Of a DNA stretch of 33,602 bases, positions 25,312 through 32,323 are shown piece after piece. Positions within the stretch are counted from its first letter, which is position 1; every line of letters begins with the position of its first letter. The notes under the pieces are model-generated. The model ran no database searches. It was not told the DNA's origin and saw only the letters and a list, made by a program, of their open reading frames with translations. Origin of the DNA: UBA5738 sp049641805. GTDB taxonomy: Bacteria > Patescibacteriota > Minisyncoccia > Minisyncoccales > UBA5738. The translations under genes were made by a program, and so were the position numbers. The DNA is taken from assembly GCA_049641805.1 (NCBI GenBank), contig JBARNX010000061.1, positions 1 to 33,602 of the forward strand, in the 5' to 3' direction.

Positions 25312-25376
25312 ACTAAATAACGCCTACCCACTATTCGTTAAGTAAACAATTCGCAACGAAAGGTTGATAAAGCTGA

Positions 25377-25481
25377 TTATAGAAGATTACCGTTTCTGCA
25401 GCACCCAACAATAAACAGGTCAACTATTTTGAGATCCAAACTCTTCCTTGTTTTCACCGCTTTCTTTGTATTTTTTTTCAT
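25377..25481 (-). CDS. Putative RiPP precursor peptide (34 aa)
   Basis: A small gene found directly in the sequence, ATG at 25481-25479, TAA at 25379-25377. The peptide starts with a Lys-rich stretch (MKKNTKKAVKTRKS), continues through an amphipathic, leader-like part (LDLKIVDLFIV) and ends GCCRNGNLL. The paired cysteines, Arg and Asn near the C-terminus would be the likely core modified by the radical SAM enzymes. Upstream in-frame stop codons fix the start. A perfect consensus promoter ends 31 nt before the ATG, and the first gene downstream is a radical SAM/SPASM enzyme. No known precursor family was recognised. Confidence rests on position, promoter and composition, not homology. No protease or exporter gene is adjacent. 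Confidence 0.65.
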   Translation of the reverse strand: MKKNTKKAVKTRKSLDLKIVDLFIVGCCRNGNLL

Positions 25482-25511
25482 GCGATTGAAAAATTAATTT
25501 AATTATTAATT

Positions 25512-25539
25512 ATTATAGTTTCTATTATTATTATGTCAA
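25512..25539 (-). promoter_or_regulatory. Consensus sigma-70 promoter of the peptide/radical SAM operon
   Basis: On the minus strand perfect -35 TTGACA (25539-25534), 16-nt AT-rich spacer, perfect -10 TATAAT (25517-25512). Transcription would start near 25505, leaving a leader of about 24 nt to the peptide gene. The -35 box overlaps the stop codon of the histidine kinase gene. It is the closest match to consensus seen in the window. Confidence 0.85.
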
Positions 25540-26906
25540 TAAGCCTTGGCAAGCGGCAGATGCACGGTAAAATGAGTGCCCACGCTTTCGATGCTCTCCA
25601 CGGTAATCTTGCCTTTCATTTTTTTCACGGTTTCCATGGTGATCCAAAGCCCCAAGCCGGTTCCCAAAATGTTTTTGGTTTTTTCATTTTTCACGCGATA
25701 GAATTTCTGGAAAAGATTGGCCTGTTCTTCCGAAGAAATGCCGATGCCGGTATCGGCCACGGTAATTAAAAAATTGTCTTTGTTTACCGCAGTGGTAATT
25801 TTTATCGCGCCCTTATCGGTATATTTCAAGGCATTGCCGATTAGATTGATCACCACCTGCTTAACGCGGCTGGCATCGGCTTTGACCGCAACCGGCGATT
25901 GCACCGGAACATATTCCAAGGCCAGATTTTTTTTAATCGCTTGCGAACGCATTTCTTCAACTGACTGTCTGATCATAGGATCCGGATCAAATTCGGCAAT
26001 CTCCAGCGGAAAACGATTACCCTCCAAACGCGAAACTTCAAGCATATCCTCCACCAGACGCTCCAAACGCCCGGATGAAACCGCAATATTTTCAAAATAG
26101 CGCGCGCTTTCGCCGCCCAAAACCAAGCCTTTGTCTGATTTCATCAAATCGAGATAACCTTTGATCGCGGCCAGCGGCGCGCGCAATTCATGGCTGGCCA
26201 TGGAAATAAACATATCTTTCATTTTATCGACTTCCTTGAGCTTGTTCAGGCTGAACGCGTAATCCAACAGCCTGATCTGGTTGGCCAGCAACAATACCAG
26301 CGCCAGAATCGTGAGCGCCAAAACCCAATAAGAATATGTGATAACGCCGTTAACAATGGCATCCGAACCGTTAAGCGACAGCGACATTTCAACCAGCCCG
26401 ATCTTGGCATCATCCGGGTCCAAAATCGTTTTGGTTACCGTCCAAAAACGGCCGTTTTGGCCCTGGTCCAAAAAAGCGATGCCTTCCGGCTGGCTCCACG
26501 CCAAAATGTTCTGCACATCCTGATTTCTTGTTTGGCCGACTTGTTCCGGATCGCTGGAAGCCGCCACCTCAAACACTCCTTGTTCGCTTGCGGGCCGCAA
26601 AACCGACAGCGAAAGAATATCGCTGTTGCCGCGCATTATCTGGTCGATTGATGATTGCAGCGCGGCCGGATCGGCCAGCTGCCCGTAAACGAATTTGCCG
26701 AAAATATTTTCCGCCAGCACCGCCTCTCTCTGCGTGATGGTATCAATCGCTTTTTCGTAATTGGTGTTGGCAATATAATTGTTGGCGGAAAAAGCCGCCG
26801 GCACCAGCAAAAGGAGAGTCAGGGAATAACCGATGACAATGTTTTCTTTTATATACTGGAGCGCCCGGTAAAAAATTCCGGAATCATTTTTTTGGTCTTT
26901 GTCCAT
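25536..26906 (-). CDS. Membrane sensor histidine kinase
   Basis: A 456-residue two-component sensor. Transmembrane helices near residues 23-42 and 191-213 bracket an extracytoplasmic sensor domain of about 150 residues with no recognised fold. The HisKA box is MASHELRAPLAAIKGYLDLM with His239 as phosphorylation site; the ATPase has the N box NLIGNALKYT, G1 DTGIGIS, F box FQKFYR and G2 GTGLGLWI. All catalytic motifs are intact. The ATG overlaps the stop of the upstream thrombospondin-repeat gene by 1 nt (TAATG), so the two are translationally coupled, and the sensor may monitor that surface protein. No response regulator is present in the window. Confidence 0.93.
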   Translation of the reverse strand: MDKDQKNDSGIFYRALQYIKENIVIGYSLTLLLLVPAAFSANNYIANTNYEKAIDTITQREAVLAENIFGKFVYGQLADPAALQSSIDQIMRGNSDILSLSVLRPASEQGVFEVAASSDPEQVGQTRNQDVQNILAWSQPEGIAFLDQGQNGRFWTVTKTILDPDDAKIGLVEMSLSLNGSDAIVNGVITYSYWVLALTILALVLLLANQIRLLDYAFSLNKLKEVDKMKDMFISMASHELRAPLAAIKGYLDLMKSDKGLVLGGESARYFENIAVSSGRLERLVEDMLEVSRLEGNRFPLEIAEFDPDPMIRQSVEEMRSQAIKKNLALEYVPVQSPVAVKADASRVKQVVINLIGNALKYTDKGAIKITTAVNKDNFLITVADTGIGISSEEQANLFQKFYRVKNEKTKNILGTGLGLWITMETVKKMKGKITVESIESVGTHFTVHLPLAKAY

Positions 26907-29368
26907 TATTTGGTTTTACCGATATTTCTTGCCAAACCGATCGCAGCCAGCGCCAGAAACAAACCGCCCAGGCCGGCGCCAAAAAATATAAAATACCCTT
27001 CCCACAACCGCGACTTGGTTGGCGCCGGCGCCCTTTCCTCGGTTACAATCGGCGCCGGATAAACCGCAGTCGCAGCTTCTGCGGTTTGCACGAACGGCAA
27101 CGGCTCGCTCTTGGCAACAACCTTGCCGCGATTGTCGTTCACCGCCACATAAACTTCGTGGCTACCGTCTTCCATCGGCTTATCAAGTATGTACGACCAA
27201 TTGCCTTCGGAGTCGGTTTTTACGGTCATAACCACGGGATCGCTGAAAATATAGATCGTAACATAGCTGTTGGGCAATGCTTTGCCGGTTATCTTCAGCT
27301 CTTTTTTTCCGGCGCCGCTTTGGATCATTTCCACATTGCTCACCTGGTATATTTTGCCGGCGGCCTGGCCGGTTTCTTTCGGATTTTCATAGATTATCGC
27401 ATCGCTGGATGTGGCCGTCGCGGCCGCCAAAGGATTGCGGCCGCTTTGGATTTCGTCGGCATCCACCCGGCCGTCGCGGTCGGTGTCCGGACTGTTGGGA
27501 TTGGTACCGAAACGGTATTCGTCGTTATTGCTCATGCCATCGTTATCCGGATCGGCATCGCCGCCGCACTTATTTTCATTCTGGCAAATTTGAGCGCCAA
27601 AATAATATTGCTGCCAGGCGCCGTCGGTGCGGCCGTTAAAATTTTCCGGCATGGCCTCGGACGGCAAAACCGCCAAAACCGATTGCGGCGCGGCGGACGG
27701 CGCGGCGGATGATTGCACCGGCAGCGCCAAAGGCGATTCGGCGCAATCGCGCGCCAATTCGGGGGCAACCGCCTCATCGCAATCCAAGGGTGATTTTGAG
27801 ATCACCATCCGGAATTGCCGTTTTGAAACGCACGCGCCCCACGCGCTGTAAGAATAAGAGCAGGGCTTTTTTGGTTCAGCGGCCGCATTCCCGCCCGCAG
27901 TTTGGTTTTTATTTAGATTAACTTCGGCCGTGCCGGAAATCGCCGGCCGCAAGTAATTGCAGGACTGCTCCAAAACCGGCGGCTCTTTTTGCGCGCAGTT
28001 TTGCGGCAAAATCGAAACTAATTTGCGGTTCTGCCTGCCCGCCGAATTGCAATTGCCCCATTCGCTGTAACCATAAACGCATGAAGCCGGACTTGGGGCG
28101 GCAACCGCCGGAGGGATGCAATCTTTTTCCAAAATCGGTTCGGGCCCGGCCGCACAACCGGCCGGTGACGAAGAAACAATTTTTCGGATTTGTTTTCCAG
28201 CCGAATCGCACGCGCCCCAGTTGCTGTAAACATAGGAAACACAAGGCGCCGGATAGATGCAAGCCCGCGCCAATAATGCACTGCCCGTATCGTTGCATCC
28301 GGCCGGCAATTTGGCCAAGATCGATCTTTCCTGTTTGCCGTCGCCAGAACATGCGCTCCAATCAGTGTAGGTATATGCGGCGCAGGCAACGGTTCCGGCG
28401 GCGCAAGGCTCTTTTATCACCGGCGCAATCTCCGGCGAACAACCGGCGGGAGCCGCGGTGTACGGCCGCGTCCGAAAACCCGAAGCATCGCAGGTCGTGC
28501 TCCACAATCCATAACTGTAAATACAGGGAACGCGATAAGTGCAAGTCTGGATTTTGGTTTCGGGAATGCCGGAAGGAAGAACGCAGTCTGCGGGAACTCT
28601 TTGGGTAATTGTTTGTTTTTGGATTCCGGCAGAACCGCACGCGCTCCAGTCGCCGTAGGCATAGGAGGTGCAGACAGAAGCATCATTGGCGCATGTTTGC
28701 CGCAAAGCCGGTATCAGCGTCGTATCAAGCGGCGGCACGCATCCTGCCGGTACGGCCGCGCAAACTCGCGTTTTAATTCCCAGAACGCACGCGCTCCAAA
28801 CCCCGCAATCATAAGTGCAAACCGTGCACTTCCGGGAAGTCTCGAAAACCGCGCTGCCGCTTGCGGTTGCCGCGCATCCGGAAGGAATGCTGGAAACAAC
28901 CGTCCGGCTCTGCATCCCGTCAGCGCACCCGCTCCAATCGCTGTAAGCATAGCCGGTGCAAGGCGCCGCCGACACCGGCAGCACAGCATCGCAAGCCCGC
29001 GCAGTAACCGGCGCGTTGGAACAAGTAACTCCGACCGGAGATGTTGAAACCACAGCACAAATTTTAGTATTATTAACACCGCACTCGCCGCAATCTCCGT
29101 AGATGTAAATGCACGGCGCAGTAACATATATCTGGCCATTGGGAGAAAATGTGCGAACGCCCGGGTTTTCGCCGGTATTGCAGGTGCGCAATTTAACATA
29201 AAAATCGCTGCCCACATAAGACGGCTCTCCGTCCAAACACATGCCCGGATAATTGGCAATGTCAAATGATGCCGCAAAAATTCTACTGCCGGCAAAAAAT
29301 GCAATCCCAGCGAAAAAAAGAACGGATGTCAAAAAAAACAGCGAATGCAAAATCTTTGCTATTTTCAT
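26906..29368 (-). CDS. Secreted, anchored protein with thrombospondin type-1-like repeats
   Basis: An 820-residue surface protein. An N-terminal signal peptide (hydrophobic about 8-30, then RIFAAS) leads to about eight repeats of roughly 45 residues with the pattern Y-x-Y-S-x-W-x-x-C, G-x-Q-x-R, a Pro-x-GC and a closing Cys (about 115-535), very like thrombospondin type-1 domains. A thrombospondin type-3 or dockerin-like Ca2+ segment follows (DADPDNDGMSNNDEYRFG and DTDRDGRVDADE, about 595-645), then an Ig-like domain (about 660-765, TIYIFSDPVVMTVKTDSEG), a Pro-rich linker and a C-terminal transmembrane helix with a short basic tail. An adhesive or sensory surface role is inferred. Its own promoter is at 29414-29442. 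Confidence 0.85.
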   Translation of the reverse strand: MKIAKILHSLFFLTSVLFFAGIAFFAGSRIFAASFDIANYPGMCLDGEPSYVGSDFYVKLRTCNTGENPGVRTFSPNGQIYVTAPCIYIYGDCGECGVNNTKICAVVSTSPVGVTCSNAPVTARACDAVLPVSAAPCTGYAYSDWSGCADGMQSRTVVSSIPSGCAATASGSAVFETSRKCTVCTYDCGVWSACVLGIKTRVCAAVPAGCVPPLDTTLIPALRQTCANDASVCTSYAYGDWSACGSAGIQKQTITQRVPADCVLPSGIPETKIQTCTYRVPCIYSYGLWSTTCDASGFRTRPYTAAPAGCSPEIAPVIKEPCAAGTVACAAYTYTDWSACSGDGKQERSILAKLPAGCNDTGSALLARACIYPAPCVSYVYSNWGACDSAGKQIRKIVSSSPAGCAAGPEPILEKDCIPPAVAAPSPASCVYGYSEWGNCNSAGRQNRKLVSILPQNCAQKEPPVLEQSCNYLRPAISGTAEVNLNKNQTAGGNAAAEPKKPCSYSYSAWGACVSKRQFRMVISKSPLDCDEAVAPELARDCAESPLALPVQSSAAPSAAPQSVLAVLPSEAMPENFNGRTDGAWQQYYFGAQICQNENKCGGDADPDNDGMSNNDEYRFGTNPNSPDTDRDGRVDADEIQSGRNPLAAATATSSDAIIYENPKETGQAAGKIYQVSNVEMIQSGAGKKELKITGKALPNSYVTIYIFSDPVVMTVKTDSEGNWSYILDKPMEDGSHEVYVAVNDNRGKVVAKSEPLPFVQTAEAATAVYPAPIVTEERAPAPTKSRLWEGYFIFFGAGLGGLFLALAAIGLARNIGKTK

Positions 29369-29413
29369 ATTAAAACTTTTTTATTTTGATCTTTAGTGAT
29401 TCCTTGGTAAATT

Positions 29414-29442
29414 ATTCTATTTTACCACAATGCAATTTTCAA
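29414..29442 (-). promoter_or_regulatory. Promoter of the TSP1-repeat protein/histidine kinase operon
   Basis: On the minus strand -35 TTGAAA (29442-29437), 17-nt spacer, -10 TAGAAT (29419-29414). It lies 46 nt before the start codon. Confidence 0.55.
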
Positions 29443-29465
29443 AAACAGCCCTCTTGGAAAGGCTG
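29441..29465 (-). terminator. Second terminator downstream of the secreted-protein gene
   Basis: On the minus strand CAGCC, a ten-base loop and GGCTG are followed by five T. It adjoins the promoter at 29414-29442 and would isolate it from upstream transcription. Confidence 0.5.
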
Positions 29466-29513
29466 ATTATTAATAAACGAAAAACTAATTTTATCAAAAA
29501 AATGTTTTTTTAT

Positions 29514-29540
29514 AAAAAAAGAGGCCAAATCTAATTTGGC
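29514..29540 (-). terminator. Terminator of the secreted-protein gene
   Basis: On the minus strand GCCAAAT and ATTTGGC form a 7-bp stem with a 3-nt loop, followed by CTC and a run of seven T. It lies about 93 nt beyond the stop codon. Confidence 0.75.
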
Positions 29541-29632
29541 GCACTGTCGCGGGCGGTTTGCTTGTTCATTTTTACAGCACCGTCCAGCATGGCTCCATTG
29601 ATCCAGTCCTGATCATAGGTGCCTGTTTTAGG

Positions 29633-30466
29633 TCATTTCGCGGCAAGGTAGATGTCTTGCTTGCTCCAAACCTTGCCATTCAAAGAATTTATCTTGGCCC
29701 AGTTCACCGCCATCTGCGAGTCGGCATATGGACCGGTAATCTTGGTTAAATCTTTGATACTCATGTCGCTCCGGACATCGCCTCTTGCGATGAGACCAAT
29801 CTTGTTGGTCAATGTCGAGGAAATGTCAGTGTTACTGAACGCATTATTGCTGATTGACATGATGTTATCGACACGACCGTTCGTCCAGCCATTAAGGCTG
29901 TTCAAGATGGTATAGCGGCTGGATTTCCCTCGAACCGAAGCGGTTTGCTCGTTCGAGAGGTAACATCCGCCAGCGACATTAAACAAATTATGGATAATGC
30001 CGTTAGCAGACTCTATAATCTCGGCGTTGCTGTTGCTGTAGGTAACCAGATTATCGGCTCCTTTAATATCATTGACAATCGCCGCACCGTTCGTGCGGGT
30101 GATTTGACTGTCAACATTATTGATCCAGAGCGAATAACCTTTGACATCCAGAAAGTTAGCTATTTGCCCGTTGGATGCCAAGTTCCCCCGCGTTCCCGTA
30201 ATTTTATATTCAATGTCGGTTCGCAACACCGACAGCGGCGCCCCCTTCCCGTCGGCAGTCACCATACTGCCGCCGATCAACTCAACTCCTCCGTTACTAT
30301 TCGTTGTAACGAAGGGTCCGCCGCTTATACTTATATCGCCGGTACCCATAACCGTTACGCTCCCGCTGACACTTGATCCATCGGGACCAACCACTTTCTC
30401 GGCCCCTGCCACGCTCGCCGATGCCAGCACAAATAAAAGTGCCAACATGAAAATTTCCATTTTCAT
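29633..30466 (-). CDS. Secreted protein of unknown function (277 aa)
   Basis: Not recognised. An N-terminal signal peptide (MKMEIFMLALLFVLASASVAGAEK split as a short n-region, hydrophobic core and AGA cleavage site) precedes a Gly/Ser/Asn-rich body with regular hydrophobic alternation (VSGSVTVMGTGDISISGG, then repeated N-x-I and S-x-I turns), suggesting a beta-rich or beta-helical fold. There is one Cys. A strong Shine-Dalgarno GGAGG stands 8 nt before the ATG, which is rare in this window, so expression is likely high or the gene comes from elsewhere. It is monocistronic, ending in tandem terminators. Confidence 0.75.
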   Translation of the reverse strand: MKMEIFMLALLFVLASASVAGAEKVVGPDGSSVSGSVTVMGTGDISISGGPFVTTNSNGGVELIGGSMVTADGKGAPLSVLRTDIEYKITGTRGNLASNGQIANFLDVKGYSLWINNVDSQITRTNGAAIVNDIKGADNLVTYSNSNAEIIESANGIIHNLFNVAGGCYLSNEQTASVRGKSSRYTILNSLNGWTNGRVDNIMSISNNAFSNTDISSTLTNKIGLIARGDVRSDMSIKDLTKITGPYADSQMAVNWAKINSLNGKVWSKQDIYLAAK

Positions 30467-30490
30467 TTTCGTATCCTCCGTTTTCTCGGC

Positions 30491-30531
30491 CGCTCCTTGC
30501 GTATTTTATTCTATTTAATTGGCAAGGAGCG
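30491..30531. promoter_or_regulatory. 10-bp inverted repeat upstream of the secreted-protein gene
   Basis: CGCTCCTTGC (30491-30500) and GCAAGGAGCG (30522-30531) are perfect arms around 21 AT-rich bases that could hold the -10 region. It may be an operator or a leader hairpin; as RNA it would place GCAAGGAGC about 30 nt before the start. Confidence 0.45.
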
Positions 30532-30593
30532 CTTTTAACACTGCCAAGACCCTATAATAAAAAGAAGGGCTTGCCAAGCCTCTGCATCTTTTT

Positions 30594-30633
30594 AAGGGTC
30601 TATCCCCTGTGTAATCGCAGGGGTTAGACCCTT
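30594..30633. repeat. REP-like hairpin 1
   Basis: AAGGGTCTA-T-CCCCTG pairs with CAGGGG-T-TAGACCCTT (30618-30633), with one internal mismatch and an 8-nt loop. It shares its outer stem with the hairpin at 30652-30703. Confidence 0.6.
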
Positions 30634-30651
30634 CCCAAGGAATCCGAATGC

Positions 30652-30703
30652 AAAATTAAAGGGTCTAACCCTCGCATTAACGAGGGATAGACCCTTTAAT
30701 TTT
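30652..30703. repeat. REP-like hairpin 2
   Basis: Arms of 23 nt (30652-30674 and 30681-30703) pair with one internal mismatch around a CATTAA loop. The outer part AAGGGTCTA/TAGACCCTT is identical to hairpin 1 while the inner helix differs (CCCTCG/CGAGGG against CCCCTG/CAGGGG). Confidence 0.65.
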
Positions 30704-30745
30704 AGACCCGGTAAACAACCACTCTGCGCCCAACAAAAATCAAAT

Positions 30746-30779
30746 AAAAAACAGCCCTTTGCAATGGGGGCTGTTTTTT
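30746..30779. terminator. Bidirectional terminator after the DEAD-box helicase
   Basis: Six A, CAGCCC, ten-base loop, GGGCTG, six T; works in both directions. It lies 12 nt beyond the helicase stop codon on the minus strand. Confidence 0.8.
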
Positions 30780-30790
30780 GCATTTGCCGA

Positions 30791-32047
30791 TTAGTCGATA
30801 AAGGTCAGCGCTTTGCCGTAAGCCGTACCGCGGCCGGTGCGGCCGATGCGGTGGATGTAATCTTCGTAGGTCTGCGGCAAATCGAAATTGATCACATGCG
30901 TTACGCCGTTGATATCCAATCCGCGCGCGGCCACATCGGTGGCCACCAATACCTGTATCTGATCTTTCTTGAACATTTCCAAAGCCTTCACGCGGCGGGA
31001 ATAGTTTTTGTCGCCGTGAATCGATTCGGACTTGAAGCCGTTCTTGGACAATGTTTTGGAAAGATTTTCCACGCCGTGCTTGGTGCGGCCGAAAACCAGC
31101 ACCTTGCTGAATTCTTCTTTAACCAATAATTCGCGCAAAACTTCAGCCTTGTTCCGGCCGGCGACTTTCACCACATCCTGCTCCACATTTTTCGAAGTGG
31201 CGCGGCTTTTGATGGAAATACGGACCGGGTCGCGCAAAAACTCGCCGATCATTTTTTCGATCTCGTACGACAGCGTCGCCGAGAAAAACAAGGTATGGCG
31301 GTTTTGCGGCATTCCGGCCATCAAAAACCGCATATCGGCGATAAATCCCATATCCAGCATCCGGTCGGCTTCGTCCAATACCACGGTCGAGAATTCCGCA
31401 AGCTTGATGCGGCCGCGATCGATCAGATCTTTTAAGCGTCCGGGAGTGCCGATGATAAAATTGTTATAGTATCTCAATTCCGACATCTGCCGGCCAAGGC
31501 TGGCGCCTCCCACGCAGCAAACCGAATACATTTTCAAACCCTTGGCCAGGCTCTTGAATTCCTGGTCGGTTTGCGCCGCCAATTCGCGCGTCGGCGACAC
31601 GATCAAAACCTTGGTGCGCGGATTTTTGATAACCTTGTTGATCAGCGGCACCAAAAATGCCGCAGTCTTGCCCGTGCCGGTGTCGGCAATGCCGACCACA
31701 TCGGTCCCCTCCAGTATCCGGGGAATGGCCAGCGATTGGATCGAAGTAGAGATCGCATAGCCCTTGTCCGCGATTGTTTTCTTCAATTGCGCGGCAATTT
31801 CAAAATCATTGAATTTGCAATTCACATCGGTCGCGATACCGGGATCCTCGGCGGCGATCGCCTTATTGACGAACTTTGCCGGGTCGATCTTGACTCCCCG
31901 GTTGAACCCTCTTTTTGAACCGCCAAAGCGGCTGTTGCTGAACTTGGCCGGCGCGGTAAAACGGCGGGCCCGCGAACCGAACTTGGAAGCCCTCGGTTTC
32001 ATAAAGTACCCCGAGAAACTGTTTTTGCTTTCTGCTTTCGTTTGCAT
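30791..32047 (-). CDS. DEAD-box ATP-dependent RNA helicase
   Basis: A 418-residue RNA helicase. A basic, Arg/Ser/Phe/Gly-rich N-terminal tail of about 55 residues (RNA-binding by composition) precedes the two RecA-like domains. Motifs are a Q region with STSIQSLAIP, I ADTGTGKT, Ia PTRELAAQ, Ib TPGR, II DEAD in VVLDEADRMLDMGF, III SAT, V VLVATDVAARGLDI and VI HRIGRTGRG. It ends soon after motif VI (GKALTFID) with no C-terminal extension; the basic tail is N-terminal instead, unlike many RhlE/CsdA proteins. A long leader and promoter are described at 32217-32245. Such helicases act in ribosome assembly, mRNA turnover and cold adaptation. Confidence 0.95.
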   Translation of the reverse strand: MQTKAESKNSFSGYFMKPRASKFGSRARRFTAPAKFSNSRFGGSKRGFNRGVKIDPAKFVNKAIAAEDPGIATDVNCKFNDFEIAAQLKKTIADKGYAISTSIQSLAIPRILEGTDVVGIADTGTGKTAAFLVPLINKVIKNPRTKVLIVSPTRELAAQTDQEFKSLAKGLKMYSVCCVGGASLGRQMSELRYYNNFIIGTPGRLKDLIDRGRIKLAEFSTVVLDEADRMLDMGFIADMRFLMAGMPQNRHTLFFSATLSYEIEKMIGEFLRDPVRISIKSRATSKNVEQDVVKVAGRNKAEVLRELLVKEEFSKVLVFGRTKHGVENLSKTLSKNGFKSESIHGDKNYSRRVKALEMFKKDQIQVLVATDVAARGLDINGVTHVINFDLPQTYEDYIHRIGRTGRGTAYGKALTFID

Positions 32048-32216
32048 CTTATCTATAACTTCGGGTCTGTTAAGCTTTTGTCAGTGCCGTTGCAAGCCAA
32101 AAAAAGCGACCAATCATTTTTATCGCCAGTTTTTGAAGCTTTTGTCCTTGATGTAAAAGCTTAACGAGAATAGGTTTCACCTAAACAAAACTAACGAGAA
32201 TTTAAGTTATGGCCAA

Positions 32217-32245
32217 ATGATATCACAAAACCATCTCAATGTCAA
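32217..32245 (-). promoter_or_regulatory. Promoter of the DEAD-box helicase gene with a long leader
   Basis: On the minus strand perfect -35 TTGACA (32245-32240), 17-nt spacer, -10 TATCAT (32222-32217). The start site would be near 32210, giving a leader of about 160 nt. The leader holds a direct repeat ATTCTCGTTA (32201-32192 and 32171-32162) and an inverted repeat AAGCTTTT/AAAAGCTT (32136-32143 and 32155-32162). Confidence 0.65.
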
Positions 32246-32294
32246 GGCCGCGGCGCGCAAAGTCCGCCCGCGATGAACAAAAATGTAAAAATGA

Positions 32295-32300
32295 TATAAT
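32295..32300 (+). promoter_or_regulatory. Likely -10 box for the gene at 32324
   Basis: TATAAT (32295-32300) with a weak -35 TGAACA (32273-32278) and a 16-nt spacer. The transcript would have a leader of about 17 nt. Confidence 0.45.
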
Positions 32301-32323
32301 AAAATTGGGTCTGTAAAATAATT

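Noticed and set aside
25312..25376. Terminator between the peptide gene and the first radical SAM gene
   Set aside because: Only a 6-bp inverted repeat with a 15-nt loop and no T-run; at most a weak pause, not a terminator.
27086..27712. Plus-strand frame of 208 codons
   Set aside because: Antisense to the TSP1-repeat protein; its translation is a Gly/Arg/Ala/His-rich pattern without domains.
26706..29368. CRISPR-like repetition in the Cys-rich gene
   Set aside because: The repetition is at protein level with period about 45 residues and poor nucleotide identity; there are no spacers or direct DNA repeats.
30592..30783. Minus-strand frame of 63 codons
   Set aside because: It runs through two structured hairpins and a terminator, so coding is unlikely.
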